From Novacetimonas cocois (GTDB lineage: Bacteria; Pseudomonadota; Alphaproteobacteria; Acetobacterales; Acetobacteraceae), in assembly GCF_003311635.1 (NCBI RefSeq), contig NZ_QEXL01000001.1, forward strand, positions 1 through 64,000: a DNA stretch of 64,000 bases, given 5' to 3'. Below the pieces are notes generated by a model that did no database searches, was not told the origin of the DNA, and saw only the letters and a list, made by a program, of their open reading frames with translations. Of this stretch, positions 25,434 to 34,743 are shown piece after piece; the first letter of the stretch is position 1, and the number at the start of each line of letters is the position of its first letter. A program made the translations under genes and the position numbers.

Positions 25434-25461
25434 CTTGTCAGACATCGTCATGTCTGACAAG
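25434..25461. promoter_or_regulatory. Perfect 28-bp palindrome, operator of the GntR-ansP operon
   Basis: CTTGTCAGACAT-CGTC-ATGTCTGACAAG is exact over both 12-base arms. The TTGTCAGAC half fits the TNGTNNNACNA-type sites bound by FCD-branch GntR proteins. It sits 33 bases before the chosen regulator start and about 50 bases before the divergent secreted-protein gene, so it could control both directions. Confidence 0.8.
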
Positions 25462-25509
25462 AGCGCCCGACAGGCCGCGACGCGGGGGGACGACAACAAA
25501 TTGTGCCCC

Positions 25510-26493
25510 ATGATGCTGTACGGTATCGAGGCAGGGCATGTGCGACGCCGTCCCGCGGGGGCCGCGTCATCACGGCACGATGCGCGATGGCGCGGTTTAT
25601 GGGGTGCGGTAGTGTTGCGCGGACTGTTCTGTATGATTCTGGTCCTTGCGGGGATGCTGGGCGCGGCCCGGGCGGAGGACGAGCGTTTCGACGCCAGTGA
25701 ACTGGCGGCCGACGCGCCCCATTATTTCGTGCTGCGCGCGACCGATGCCCGCACGGCGCGCATGACGGGGGATGTCCGGGTGTCGGAAACGTCGCTGGAT
25801 TTCACTAATGGCAGCAGGATGGACACCCAGCTTGTGAACACGGATCTGGAGGACGGGCTGGTCTATCGCGTTCTGGATGAGGAAAACCCGCCCATGCCGT
25901 CGGGGCGGCCACTCTGCCCCGCGCCGCTGCATCCGCTCTATCTCGTCTTTGACACCACGGCGCCACGGGATCAGTCCGATACGTACCACATGACCTTGTA
26001 CTGCGGGTCACGTCCGCTGGACTTTGCCCTTGTGGACCCGGCGCGGCGTGCTGCGGTGCTGGTCTATCGCCGCACGACGGATACGAACTGGGCCCATTCC
26101 TCCGACGAAGGGGGATATGTGCGCGGGGAGGTGGAGGCCCATTGCAGGCTGACCCATCCGGCCGGCGTCCCGGGGGAACAGGTCTGCATCCAGCGCGAGG
26201 AGGATGCCTACCGCCAGATCCTCCAGCTCAAGGCGTCGCCCGACGCGCTGAAACGCTGCGGTTCGTACGTGACGGCGCGCGCCACCCATGCGCAGGGGGA
26301 CGATGTCAGTTTTTCCAATATCCTGCATTGCCTTGGCCTGCGTGACAGCCGCGCGGTCTTTGATTACTGCGCCGCGCGCATCACGGGGCAGAAGCGTGCC
26401 AGTGACACGACATTCTGGGACGCGCAGCCGGAGCAGGCGAAGGGGATATCCCTGTGCTTCAACGCGCTGGCCGCCACGCAGGCCAGGAACTGA
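25510..26493 (+). CDS. Secreted protein of unknown function
   Basis: 327 aa from the ATG pair at 25510; a GTG near 25611 would give a compact signal peptide instead. A hydrophobic segment (FCMILVLAGMLGAARA) followed by EDERFD indicates Sec export and cleavage near Ala-56. The mature part is about 270 residues with nine cysteines, several spaced as if for disulfides, and a mixed alpha/beta composition without transmembrane segments. I recognise no family. It is transcribed divergently from the GntR regulator across the 28-bp palindrome, so co-regulation with asparagine uptake is possible but unproven. Confidence 0.7.
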   Translation: MMLYGIEAGHVRRRPAGAASSRHDARWRGLWGAVVLRGLFCMILVLAGMLGAARAEDERFDASELAADAPHYFVLRATDARTARMTGDVRVSETSLDFTNGSRMDTQLVNTDLEDGLVYRVLDEENPPMPSGRPLCPAPLHPLYLVFDTTAPRDQSDTYHMTLYCGSRPLDFALVDPARRAAVLVYRRTTDTNWAHSSDEGGYVRGEVEAHCRLTHPAGVPGEQVCIQREEDAYRQILQLKASPDALKRCGSYVTARATHAQGDDVSFSNILHCLGLRDSRAVFDYCAARITGQKRASDTTFWDAQPEQAKGISLCFNALAATQARN

Positions 26494-26513
26494 GGCTGCA
26501 GGCCGGCGCAGGA

Positions 26514-26810
26514 TCAGTCGATCGGGTCGAGGATCATGACCTCCAGCGGCTTTGCCAGCAGCGTGGCGAAGCTTCTGGCCATGGCCTGGAAATGCGGCGT
26601 CTTTTCATGTTCCGCCAGGGCCTCGCGGCTGGCCCAGCGTTCGACGAACACGAACCGCGCGGGATTGGCGCCGTCGCGATGCGCGACATAGGAAAAATTG
26701 GTGCTTTCCGCGCGGGATGGCGGGACGCAGGCGGCAATCGCGGCTTCGACCTGCGCCTCGCATCCGGGCCTGGCCTCCACGATGGCGACGACGGTGATTT
26801 CCTTGCTCAT
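26514..26810 (-). CDS. Antibiotic biosynthesis monooxygenase (ABM) domain protein
   Basis: 98 aa from MSKEITV; a longer start adds six residues. A single dimeric ferredoxin-like ABM domain covers the whole length: the first strand VVAIVEARPG, the helix around QVEAAIAACV, the strand FSYVAHRD, FVFVERWASREALAEHEKTPHF as the core motif, and a final helix AMARSFATLL. Family members include quinol monooxygenases such as YgiN and heme-degrading enzymes; many have no known substrate. Monocistronic, convergent with the secreted-protein gene. Confidence 0.88.
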   Translation of the reverse strand: MSKEITVVAIVEARPGCEAQVEAAIAACVPPSRAESTNFSYVAHRDGANPARFVFVERWASREALAEHEKTPHFQAMARSFATLLAKPLEVMILDPID

Positions 26811-26966
26811 GAAGAACGCTCCACACAATATCGGGACAGGGGGCCGACCCCGCGGAAGCGGCGGGCCCTTTCGTGCCTATGGCCCGGATGGTGGTAAAGT
26901 CAATGTTACCGGCTGAGCCGTGGAAGCCATCAGGCCCCGGCATGCAGGGGAGCGGGCGGGCAGGGA

Positions 26967-28262
26967 TCAGGCGACCTGCGGCGCTTCCACCTGGGAGGCG
27001 AATTTCTGAAGCTCTTCATGGTGCAGGACAAAGACGCGGCTGCTTTTCCCCGCCTGTATGGCCTGCTGGGTATAGGGTGCCGCGGAGACCACGACAGCGA
27101 TGCGCGCCGACAGGCTGGCCTTTGCCGCCACGCACTGGTGGATGATCGCCTCTTCCACGGGCCTGCGCTCGGTCCAGCACTGCACGACCATCGACAGGCC
27201 GTCCTTGCTGGCGGAGATGAGCGTGCCCGCATGTTCGACATTTCCCGGCAGGCGGGCGTTCCACCCTGCTTTTTCCAGCAGTTCCATGCAGTACGCGACA
27301 TACTGGACGCAGGTCATGCCCGGTCGATACGGCTCGGCTGTCGTGATCAGGCGCAGGTCGGGGCGCGGCGGTGGCGGCCGGCTTGATACGGCGTCGATGC
27401 TGGCCAGAACCTTCTTTTCGATGTCCGTCCAGTAATGCTCCCGCTGTTCGTGCGCCAGCGCGGGGATCACGGTGGTGCGGCAGAAACGGCTGACCTCGCG
27501 CTGCCACTGCCGGTCCGGGGACTGTCCATGGGCGGCCTGTCCCTCATGCGCGTGAAGGCGGCGCTGGATCAGCAGCCCGGCATTGCGCTCGACAACTGTT
27601 CGTGCCTGTCGCAGGGCTGCACGTCGCCCCACGAATGCCATGATCGCACGATAAAGAACTACCAAGATCCATCCCGCCCCCATTATCAGCAACGCGGAGA
27701 GCAGCATTGATCCCACTTTCTGAAAACCACCTGTCATGAAGAACAGGTCCGTGGGCGCTGGCGGATCGGTGCGGGCGATGATGACGGGGCCCTGCTGCTC
27801 CTGCGCGTCGGGCGCGGGGGCAGGAGATTCGGCGGGCGTGTCTGTGCCGGTCCTGTCGTCGTCCGCGCCTGCCGCGGCGTCCGGTGTGGTTCGTGGCGGG
27901 GTGGCAGGCGCGTCGGCCGTCCTGCTGGCGGGCGGTGGGCTCAGATCGGCAATGTCGGCCGTCATGAAATATAGCGGCGGCATGCCCGGCACGGGCGGGC
28001 TGTGGCGCAGGAGGGGGAGGCCGTTTCGGTTTGCGATCTTTTCCCATCGCATGTCCGGCGTCACGGCATAGCACTGGCCCTGCGCCATGATGGTGTGTCG
28101 CCATCGCGGATCGTTCTGGTGCGGATTGGTGCGGTCATTCAGGCTCTTGAGGGCAGCATCGTCGCCGCACGCCACGCTGGGGTGCTTCACCTTGTAAATG
28201 CTGCCGGCCTGAGCATGGACAGGCAGGCACAGAAGCAGACAGGCGTATGCCCATACCCGCAT
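26967..28262 (-). CDS. Membrane-anchored protein with degenerate Mrr-like restriction endonuclease domain
   Basis: 431 aa from the ATG at 28262. The order is a signal-like segment (residues 3-19); a periplasmic domain of about 85 residues with two Cys; a Pro/Ala/Asp-rich linker (about 100-160); a transmembrane helix near 180-200 (SMLLSALLIMGAGWILVVLY); a helical cytosolic region; and a C-terminal domain at about 320-425 resembling the Mrr_cat nuclease fold (YVAYCMELLEKAGWNA, LISASKDGLSMVVQCW, IAVVVSAAPYTQQAI). The fold's catalytic aspartate and the QxK lysine are missing: the second motif reads VVQCW. It is probably a binding or sensory relic of a nuclease, not an active enzyme. Monocistronic. 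Confidence 0.7.
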   Translation of the reverse strand: MRVWAYACLLLCLPVHAQAGSIYKVKHPSVACGDDAALKSLNDRTNPHQNDPRWRHTIMAQGQCYAVTPDMRWEKIANRNGLPLLRHSPPVPGMPPLYFMTADIADLSPPPASRTADAPATPPRTTPDAAAGADDDRTGTDTPAESPAPAPDAQEQQGPVIIARTDPPAPTDLFFMTGGFQKVGSMLLSALLIMGAGWILVVLYRAIMAFVGRRAALRQARTVVERNAGLLIQRRLHAHEGQAAHGQSPDRQWQREVSRFCRTTVIPALAHEQREHYWTDIEKKVLASIDAVSSRPPPPRPDLRLITTAEPYRPGMTCVQYVAYCMELLEKAGWNARLPGNVEHAGTLISASKDGLSMVVQCWTERRPVEEAIIHQCVAAKASLSARIAVVVSAAPYTQQAIQAGKSSRVFVLHHEELQKFASQVEAPQVA

Positions 28263-28598
28263 GTTTTTCTCCGTCTTGTCCCACCCATCACGTGGGACGA
28301 TAGGCAGCATATAGATGATTTTCGGCGATTTGTATGAAAACAACGCAGATATGCAGAAGATATCGATATCTGTAAAGCAGCCGTAAGGCCCGTTTGTCAG
28401 GGCGCGCGCCACCTGTCGCGCATATAACATTTAAGCGAGTGCGCAACGCCGCCCGCCCGCCATCCGGCGTTATGGGGGATATTCGCGCGCGGGCATGTGT
28501 CCACCGGATATCTGCCCCATGCCCGCCGGTATGGCGCGGCGGGCGTTCCTGTCGGAACTTGGGGCCGTTTTCTGGGGGCGTTATCGGGACAGGGGCGC

Positions 28599-29171
28599 AT
28601 GGACAATCAATTTCTGGTGGCGCTTGCGCGGCATCCCGCCGTCCGCGACGCGCTGGGACGCTGTTACGGACGCGCCGACATGATGCTGGAGGCCGGGTGG
28701 GAACAGGTGGCCGACGGGATGAAGGCCGTCATGCGCGGTATCGGGTGCGAGGTCATATTTTCCTCTCCCGCCACGCGCTGTCGCGTGGTGGCGCAACGCA
28801 TCGCGACGGCGCTGGGGCTGGAAATCCGGATTGACGGGCGCCTTCACGAACTCGATTTCGGCAGGTGGGAGGGCATGCTGTGGCGCGACGTGCCGCGCAC
28901 CGCGCTGGACGCATGGGCGCGCGATGTCGAGGGATATACCTTCCCCGATGGCGAAAATGCCCGCGCCCTGCGGGCCCGCGTGGCGGAATTCTGGGATGAT
29001 GTCATGCAACAGCGCCGTCCCTGCGCGGTCGTGACGCATGGCGGCCCGCTGCGCCTGCTGCGCGCGCTGGCGCGTGGCGGCGTGGCCGCGTTGCCGGGGG
29101 ATGATGCGCCACCCATGGGTTCCGTCCACGTCATGCAGCCCCGGCTGGCGCATGCCGGTCGCAACGGCTGA
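28599..29171 (+). CDS. cobC: Histidine phosphatase, CobC-type alpha-ribazole phosphatase
   Basis: 190 aa from the ATG at 28599. The phosphatase His is H12 in LARHPAV, and the CobC-typical GRCYGRADMML follows. Other landmarks are SSPATRCRVVAQR (phosphate-binding Arg), HELDFGRWEG, and the second catalytic His in VTHGGPLRLL. It removes the phosphate from alpha-ribazole 5'-phosphate or adenosylcobalamin 5'-phosphate in nucleotide-loop assembly. It is encoded convergently with cobS, 9 bases apart. The position within a cob cluster, more than the sequence alone, supports this assignment over a general phosphoglycerate mutase. Confidence 0.85.
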   Translation: MDNQFLVALARHPAVRDALGRCYGRADMMLEAGWEQVADGMKAVMRGIGCEVIFSSPATRCRVVAQRIATALGLEIRIDGRLHELDFGRWEGMLWRDVPRTALDAWARDVEGYTFPDGENARALRARVAEFWDDVMQQRRPCAVVTHGGPLRLLRALARGGVAALPGDDAPPMGSVHVMQPRLAHAGRNG

Positions 29172-29180
29172 TCCCCGCCT

Positions 29181-29948
29181 TCAGAAGGAAAAGGCGGGAA
29201 CCGTCATCAGGAGCGCACATTCCGCAAGGCACGCGCACGCGCCCAGCACATCGCCCGTCTGTCCGCCGATCTGCCGCCGGGCCAGGCGGATCATTGTGCC
29301 CGCGACCATCGCCGTGACAACCACCGCGCCCGCCGCGCGCCACACGCCCAGCAGCCACCATGACAGTACTGCCACAAGCAGCAGGCATGCCAGCAGCGCC
29401 CCTGCCGGAACATGTGCCATGCGGCTGGCAAGCCCATCCGTACGGGCCGGGGGCAGGCGGGCGAGCATGACCGCCATCGCCGTGCGTGCCAGCGCGCCCG
29501 TGACCGGCAGCAGCAGCAGCGCCAGTGCGGGGGAAATCCCGCCAATCGCCCCGACGCGGGCCATGAGTACCAGCGCCAGCGCCATCATGCCGTAACTGCC
29601 GATGCGGCTGTCGCGCATGATCTCCAGCTTGCGCGCGCGGGTCGCACCGCCGCCAAACCCGTCCGCCATGTCCGCCAGCCCGTCTTCGTGCAGGCCGCCC
29701 GTCAGCAGGATCTGCCCCGCAACACCTGCCACGGCACACGGCAGGGGCGGGATGCCCAACCGCATCAGCCCCACGAACACCATCGCGCCCGCCATGCCGC
29801 AGAAGGCCCCCACGACGGGCCACGTCCATACGCAGCGCGTCATGTCATAGGGCAGGCCGTCACGCGCCAGCCATCCCACCGGCATCCGCGTCAGCAGCCC
29901 CACCCCGCAGACGATGTCCGCGCGCAGGCATGCCAGCAGGCGGGTCAT
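29181..29948 (-). CDS. cobS: Adenosylcobinamide-GDP ribazoletransferase (cobalamin synthase)
   Basis: A 255-aa inner-membrane protein with five to six hydrophobic segments. The family signature LLTGGLHEDGLADMADGFGGG is at about residues 81-101 (the acidic Asp/Glu cluster binds the activated cobinamide), followed by RKLEIMRDSRIGSYG. It joins alpha-ribazole to adenosylcobinamide-GDP. Its start overlaps the cobT stop by four bases (TCAT on the plus strand), so the two genes are coupled. Confidence 0.95.
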   Translation of the reverse strand: MTRLLACLRADIVCGVGLLTRMPVGWLARDGLPYDMTRCVWTWPVVGAFCGMAGAMVFVGLMRLGIPPLPCAVAGVAGQILLTGGLHEDGLADMADGFGGGATRARKLEIMRDSRIGSYGMMALALVLMARVGAIGGISPALALLLLPVTGALARTAMAVMLARLPPARTDGLASRMAHVPAGALLACLLLVAVLSWWLLGVWRAAGAVVVTAMVAGTMIRLARRQIGGQTGDVLGACACLAECALLMTVPAFSF

Positions 29949-31003
29949 GAACGGCTGCTGATCCGTGTCTGATCAAAGGTCGCCATGCCGTTATGGCAGG
30001 CAACGGCGCTGCGCAGCAGGGGAATGACCAGCGCCGCGCCCGAGGCCTCGCCCAGGCGCAGGCCGAAATCCAGCAGCGGCGACAGGCCCAGTGCACGGGC
30101 CAGCACCGCATGGCCGCTTTCGGCGGAACAGTGCGACAGCACGGTATGGTCCAGCCCCTGACGGTGCATGCGCGCAAGGGGGGCGGCAGCGGCGGTGCAG
30201 ACAAAACCGTCCAGCACGACCGGGATGCCGCGCCACCGCGCGGCAAGGACCGCGCCCATGATCGCCGCCAGTTCATGGCCGCCCATCGCCTGCGCGACCA
30301 GCAGGGGATCGTCCAGCATGCTTTCATGCAGGGCCAGCGCCTGGTCGATCACGCTGCCCTTGTGCACCACCCCGGCCTTGTCCAGCCCGGTGCCGCGTCC
30401 CGCCCACTGCGCCCCGTGCCCGCCCAGAAGCCCCGCCGCAATGGCGGAGGCCGCCGTCGTGTTGCCGATCCCCATTTCGCCAAGGCACAGCAGGTCGGTA
30501 TCTTCCTCCACGGATTCCATCCCCGTCGTGACGGCGTCAAGGAACGCCGTTTCCGTCATGGCGGGGGCGCGGGTGAAATCGGTGGTGGGGCGCAGATCCA
30601 TCAGCGGCACGACCCGCAGTTCCGCGCCGCCGACCCTTGCAATCTGGTTGATCGCCGCGCCACCCGCGTTGAAATTCTCCACCATCCGTGCCGTGACGCT
30701 GGCGGGCCAGGGCGAAACCCCGCGCGCCACGACGCCATGATTGCCCGCAAAGACGATGATGCGCACGTGATCCAGCCGCGGGCTTGTGCGGCCCTGCCAC
30801 CGTCCCAGCCACGCGGTCAGGCGTTCCAGCCGTCCAAGGCTGCCGGCGGGCTTGGTCAGCGTGCGCTCGCGCTCCGCGATGGGGGCATCGACGCTGCTGT
30901 CGGCGGGTGGCAGGTCGATGCATGCGGCACGCAGCTGCGCCATCGAGGTCAGGCGCTGCGGAAGGGATGCTGCGGTGGCAGCGCGGGATACACGGGATGG
31001 CAT
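29945..31003 (-). CDS. cobT: Nicotinate-nucleotide-dimethylbenzimidazole phosphoribosyltransferase
   Basis: 352 aa, the standard length. It transfers phosphoribose from nicotinate mononucleotide to the lower ligand base. Seen: TKPAGSLGRLE near 50, FAGNHGVVARGVSPWP near 85, NFNAGGAAINQIA, LGEMGIGNTTAASAI near 175, and the C-terminal RLGEASGAALV carrying the general-base glutamate. First gene of a leftward cobT-cobS pair, 53 bases from the divergent cobU. No cobalamin riboswitch fits in that short gap. Confidence 0.95.
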   Translation of the reverse strand: MPSRVSRAATAASLPQRLTSMAQLRAACIDLPPADSSVDAPIAERERTLTKPAGSLGRLERLTAWLGRWQGRTSPRLDHVRIIVFAGNHGVVARGVSPWPASVTARMVENFNAGGAAINQIARVGGAELRVVPLMDLRPTTDFTRAPAMTETAFLDAVTTGMESVEEDTDLLCLGEMGIGNTTAASAIAAGLLGGHGAQWAGRGTGLDKAGVVHKGSVIDQALALHESMLDDPLLVAQAMGGHELAAIMGAVLAARWRGIPVVLDGFVCTAAAAPLARMHRQGLDHTVLSHCSAESGHAVLARALGLSPLLDFGLRLGEASGAALVIPLLRSAVACHNGMATFDQTRISSRS

Positions 31004-31056
31004 GACCGCATTTGTGTGGTCTTATGCCGCGCGATGCAAGATGGGGGAGGGGTCAA

Positions 31057-31599
31057 ATGCAGGCTTTGGCTGAAGCGGCGGGCGCGGCGGTCGGCATGGC
31101 CGGGACCGTGCTGGTTCTGGGGGGCGCGCGTTCAGGAAAAAGCAGTTTCGCGGAACGGGTTGTCGGAAAATGGCCCGCGCCGTGGACCTATGTCGCGACC
31201 GCGCGCATCCATGACGCGGAAATGCGCGAGCGGGTGGCCCATCACCGCGCCACCCGTCCGCCGGGCTGGCACACGGTGGAGGAGCCGGTGGATATCGCGT
31301 CCGTCCTTGACGGCGCGGGCGCGTGGCCGGTGCTGGTGGACTGCCTGACGCTGTGGCTGACGAACCTCCTGCTTGGCGGATATGATGTCGCGGCCGCGAC
31401 CGGGGGGGTGCTGGCGGCGCTGCGTCGCAGGGGCGGCCCCACCGTGCTGGTGGGGAACGAGGTGGGACTTGGCATCGTGCCCGACAATGCGCTGGCGCGT
31501 CGTTTCCGTGACGAGGCGGGACTGCTGCATCAGGCCATTGCGCGGGAGGCGGGGCGCGTGGTGTTCATGGTGGCTGGCCTGCCGATGGAGATGAAATGA
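31057..31599 (+). CDS. cobU: Adenosylcobinamide kinase / cobinamide-phosphate guanylyltransferase
   Basis: 180 aa starting at the ATG after a strong GGGGGAGGGG ribosome-binding site. The P-loop is GGARSGKSSFAE; the guanylylated histidine lies in RVAHHRATRPPGW. VDCLTLWLTNLLL and VGNEVGLGIVPDNALARRF follow. It phosphorylates adenosylcobinamide and attaches GMP before the CobS step. Its stop overlaps the ATG of a 55-codon ORF that in turn overlaps cobQ, so cobU-ORF-cobQ reads as one coupled operon. Confidence 0.94.
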   Translation: MQALAEAAGAAVGMAGTVLVLGGARSGKSSFAERVVGKWPAPWTYVATARIHDAEMRERVAHHRATRPPGWHTVEEPVDIASVLDGAGAWPVLVDCLTLWLTNLLLGGYDVAAATGGVLAALRRRGGPTVLVGNEVGLGIVPDNALARRFRDEAGLLHQAIAREAGRVVFMVAGLPMEMK

Positions 31600-31763
31600 C
31601 CCGTTTCCCCAAACCCCGCCATCATCGTGAAAGGATGCGCCGCCATGGTGGAAGGCAGGCGCGCGCCGTGACGGGAAGAGGCGGTGGCCGCATGCCGGGA
31701 ATGACGCCGGCCGGACATCATTTCCGCGATGGCGTAATGGCGCGGACGGGGGAGGGAGCCTGA
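31596..31763 (+). CDS. Candidate 55-aa basic ORF coupled between cobU and cobQ
   Basis: An ORF that begins in the ATGA overlap with the cobU stop and ends in a TGATG overlap with the cobQ start, filling the whole gap. The product would be very Arg/Gly/His-rich (two HH pairs, 13 Arg) with no membrane segment or known domain. Exact overlaps at both ends argue for real translation or for translational coupling of cobQ. The simple, Arg-rich composition is also what a chance ORF in GC-rich DNA looks like. Confidence 0.35.
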   Translation: MTRFPKPRHHRERMRRHGGRQARAVTGRGGGRMPGMTPAGHHFRDGVMARTGEGA

Positions 31764-33229
31764 TGGCGCGCGCGCTGATGCTGCAGGGCACGGGGTCGAG
31801 CGTCGGGAAATCGGTTCTGGTCGCGGGCCTTGCGCGGGCCTGTGTGCGCCGGGGCCTGCGCGTGCGTCCGTTCAAGCCGCAGAACATGTCCAACAATGCC
31901 GCCGTTACCCCCGACGGGGGTGAAATCGGACGCGCCCAGGCATTGCAGGCGCGTGCCTGTGGCGTGGCACCCTGCGTGGACATGAATCCCGTCCTGCTGA
32001 AACCGCAGGGCATGACGGGATCGCAGCTTGTGGTGCGCGGGCAGGTGCGACGGCAGGTCCATTCCCGCGATTTCACATCCTTCCGGCGCGACCTGATGCC
32101 GGTGGTGCTGTCTTCCTTTGGCAGGCTGGCCGGTGAATGTGATCTCGTGCTTGTCGAAGGGGCGGGCTCCGCGTCGGAGGTCAACCTGCGGGATAACGAT
32201 ATCGCGAACATGGGCTTCGCGCAGGCGGCGGACGTGGATGTCGTCATGATCGGCGATATCGACCGGGGCGGGGTGATCGCAAGCCTTGTCGGCACGCGCG
32301 CGGTGCTGCCGGCGCAGGATGCCGCGCGGATACACGGTTTCATCGTCAACCGCATGCGGGGGGATCCGTCCCTGTTCGCCGCGGGCATGACGGCGATCGC
32401 GGACCATACCGGCTGGCGGCCGCTGGGGCTGGTGCCGTTTCTGGAACGGGTGCGCGACCTGCCGGCGGAGGACGCGGCCGACCTGCGTGCGGGGCGCGGG
32501 GGACATGGCAGTGTGCATGTGGCGGTGCCGTGGCTGCCCATGATCGCGAACTTCGATGACCTCGACCCCCTGCGTGCCGAAGCGGACATCGCCCTGACGA
32601 TCGTGGCGCGCGGGCAGCCGCTGCCCCCGTGCGACCTTGTGATCCTGCCGGGGTCGAAGGCAACACTTGCCGATCTGGACAGCCTGCGGCGGGAGGGATG
32701 GGACATCGACCTGCACGCCCATGTCCGGCGCGGGGGGCATATGCTGGGGATCTGTGGCGGTTACCAGATGCTGGGACGGTCTGTGGCCGATCCGCACGGG
32801 GTGGAAGGAACACCCGGCCGGGTTGCCGGGCTTGGGCTGCTGGATGTTGAAACGGTCCTGTCAGGGGAAAAGCGGCTGGAAAACGTTTCGGGGAAACTGC
32901 TGCCCGAAGGCGCGCGGGTGCGGGGATACGAGATGCATATGGGCGTGACCGACGGGCCGGATCACGTACTGCGGCCCATGATCGACCTGCATACCCATGC
33001 CGATGGCGCGATGACGCGTTCGGGGCGCGTGTGGGGGACATATGTGCACGGGCTGCTGGCCGATGGCGCGGCGCGGCGGTGCCTGCTGGCGCGGCTGGGC
33101 GCGGGATCGGACGGCCGTGACCATGACGGCACGGTGGAAGAGGCACTCGACAGGCTGGCGGATCATCTGGAACGCCATGTCGATATCGATGCCCTGCTGG
33201 AACTGGCGCGACCCGTCACCCCCGCATGA
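31763..33229 (+). CDS. cobQ: Cobyric acid synthase
   Basis: 488 aa, the usual size. The N-terminal ATP-binding amidotransferase half has [15 protein letters not shown] and KPQNMSNNA, then [21 protein letters not shown]. The C-terminal class I glutamine amidotransferase half carries the nucleophile Cys331 in [10 protein letters not shown] and the His of YVHGLL near 429. It amidates four side chains of adenosylcobyrinic a,c-diamide. The gene starts inside the preceding ORF's stop and ends overlapping the convergent cbiB gene by 14 bases. Confidence 0.95.
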   Translation: MARALMLQGTGSSVGKSVLVAGLARACVRRGLRVRPFKPQNMSNNAAVTPDGGEIGRAQALQARACGVAPCVDMNPVLLKPQGMTGSQLVVRGQVRRQVHSRDFTSFRRDLMPVVLSSFGRLAGECDLVLVEGAGSASEVNLRDNDIANMGFAQAADVDVVMIGDIDRGGVIASLVGTRAVLPAQDAARIHGFIVNRMRGDPSLFAAGMTAIADHTGWRPLGLVPFLERVRDLPAEDAADLRAGRGGHGSVHVAVPWLPMIANFDDLDPLRAEADIALTIVARGQPLPPCDLVILPGSKATLADLDSLRREGWDIDLHAHVRRGGHMLGICGGYQMLGRSVADPHGVEGTPGRVAGLGLLDVETVLSGEKRLENVSGKLLPEGARVRGYEMHMGVTDGPDHVLRPMIDLHTHADGAMTRSGRVWGTYVHGLLADGAARRCLLARLGAGSDGRDHDGTVEEALDRLADHLERHVDIDALLELARPVTPA

Positions 33230-34244
33230 CGGGCTTTCGGCCTTTGCGCCACGCGCGTCGTGTCATGAGGGCCAGCGTGATCAGGACCACGCCCTGCACC
33301 ACGCAGGCGCGGCGATAGAGGGCAAGCGCGCGTTCAAGGTCGCGCGGCGTCACGCGGGCGCTGCCATCGCCCACCCATGGTTCATGCGATACCACCCCAT
33401 GATAGGAACGCGGCCCCGACAGCCGCACCCCCAGCGCGCCCGCCATCGCGGCCTCCGGCCATCCCGCGTTGGGGGAGCGGTGGCGCCGCGCATCGCGCCG
33501 CACGATGCGCCAGGCCCCGCGCGCGTCCATGCCCGGCATCGTCATGGCCGCAAGGATGATCCATAGCGCGGACAGGCGGGAGGCAGGCAGGTTGACGAGG
33601 TCATCCAGACGCGCCGCGGCATAGCCGAAACGGTCATGGCGCGGGGTGCGATGGCCGATCATGCTGTCGGCCGTATTGACCGATTTGTAAAATGCGGCCC
33701 CCGCCGGTCCCCCGATGACCATCCACAGCAGGGGGGCGACAACGCCGTCCGAAAAATTCTCCGCCAGGGTTTCTATCGCCGCGCGCATCACCCCGGCTTC
33801 GTCAAGCTGCGTCGGATCGCGTCCGACGATGTGCGAAACCGCGGCGCGTGCCTGTGGCAGTCCGTCCCGCGCGGCAATGCTGACCGCCCGGACATGTTCC
33901 CATAACGAGCGTTGCGCGCTGAGCGCGCTGGCCCCGATGCCGCCGGCAAGGAGCATGAGTGGCGGCGGAAGGCGGCGTGACGCTGCGGCCTGCAGCAGTA
34001 TCACACTGCCGCACGGAACCGTCGCGATGATGGATATTGCGAAAAAACCGTTTCTGAATCTTGAACGATCGCAATCCATGTCGCGGTTCATCCGCCGGTC
34101 CAGAGCATCCGTCAGCCGTCCCGTCCACATCACCGGATGGCCGATCCGGCGGACCAGCCATTGCGGATAACCCGCAATGGCGTCACACGCGGCGGCAATG
34201 CAGGTGATCGCCACGTTGCGGGCAAGGAAAGGCAGGATGTTCAT
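33216..34244 (-). CDS. cbiB: Adenosylcobinamide-phosphate synthase (CbiB/CobD)
   Basis: 342 aa from MNILPFLA; a longer in-frame start adds 33 residues without family character. A membrane protein with hydrophobic segments near the N-terminus and C-terminus. Landmarks: [16 protein letters not shown], the acidic [20 protein letters not shown] motif, [30 protein letters not shown] and [21 protein letters not shown]. It attaches (R)-1-amino-2-propanol phosphate to cobyric acid. Convergent with cobQ; upstream is a 500-base non-coding region. Confidence 0.93.
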   Translation of the reverse strand: MNILPFLARNVAITCIAAACDAIAGYPQWLVRRIGHPVMWTGRLTDALDRRMNRDMDCDRSRFRNGFFAISIIATVPCGSVILLQAAASRRLPPPLMLLAGGIGASALSAQRSLWEHVRAVSIAARDGLPQARAAVSHIVGRDPTQLDEAGVMRAAIETLAENFSDGVVAPLLWMVIGGPAGAAFYKSVNTADSMIGHRTPRHDRFGYAAARLDDLVNLPASRLSALWIILAAMTMPGMDARGAWRIVRRDARRHRSPNAGWPEAAMAGALGVRLSGPRSYHGVVSHEPWVGDGSARVTPRDLERALALYRRACVVQGVVLITLALMTRRAWRKGRKPVMRG

Positions 34245-34743
34245 GGGCGCGCAATATTGCGCCGACGCCATTGGGTCAAGGCAGGGGATGAATACTCCCC
34301 ACCTGTACACATGGCATGTCTGACGCCAGCGTGTGGCCGTCATGCGGCATTCATGGATGGATGTGGAAATTCATGTTCTGAAAATTGAAGTAATGATAAC
34401 GGGATATATTTAAATTCAACGATACCGCACCGTTTGGCGCGGATGTCATATCATGCGTCCGTAGGCAGGATCGTTACGGTTGATATTAAGAAAAACCGCC
34501 AATTTATTCGACATTCGCTTGACATTGTCAGGTTTCGCGTCGAAATGAAGGAATATCGTGGTATATCCATAACGTCCCAGTTGCGTGTTTTGTAATGTCA
34601 GCCCAACAGCAGGTAGTCAGCGATGGAAGTCATCGTCGGGCGGTCTGCCTGCATCCGGTCGGGAACGGCGCGGGCAGTGCCGATTGCGATGTCATGCGCC
34701 GGGTTGGTGATGGGATACATACATTTATTTAAGGGTGGAGTGT
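34245..34743. other. Intergenic region between cbiB and the histone-like gene
   Basis: About 500 bases, AT-rich in the middle (34380-34570). A hairpin AGGCAGGGGA/TCCCCACCT is at 34280-34304, near the cbiB start. A TTGACA element at 34519-34524 could be a -35 box for the rightward gene, but no clear -10 follows at 17 bases. A cobalamin riboswitch was looked for on the minus strand and not convincingly found. Confidence 0.4.

Noticed and set aside
29993-32706. Long ORFs on the strand opposite to cobT, cobU and cobQ
   Set aside because: Low-complexity Arg/Pro/Gln frames opposite genes with clear family motifs.
34313-34325. ATGTCTGAC half site like the GntR operator, upstream of cbiB
   Set aside because: Only one arm matches and no inverted partner is present; treated as chance.
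34245-34500. Cobalamin riboswitch upstream of cbiB
   Set aside because: GGCGTCAGACATGCC on the minus strand faintly resembles a B12 box, but the conserved core segments and long P-stems were not found.
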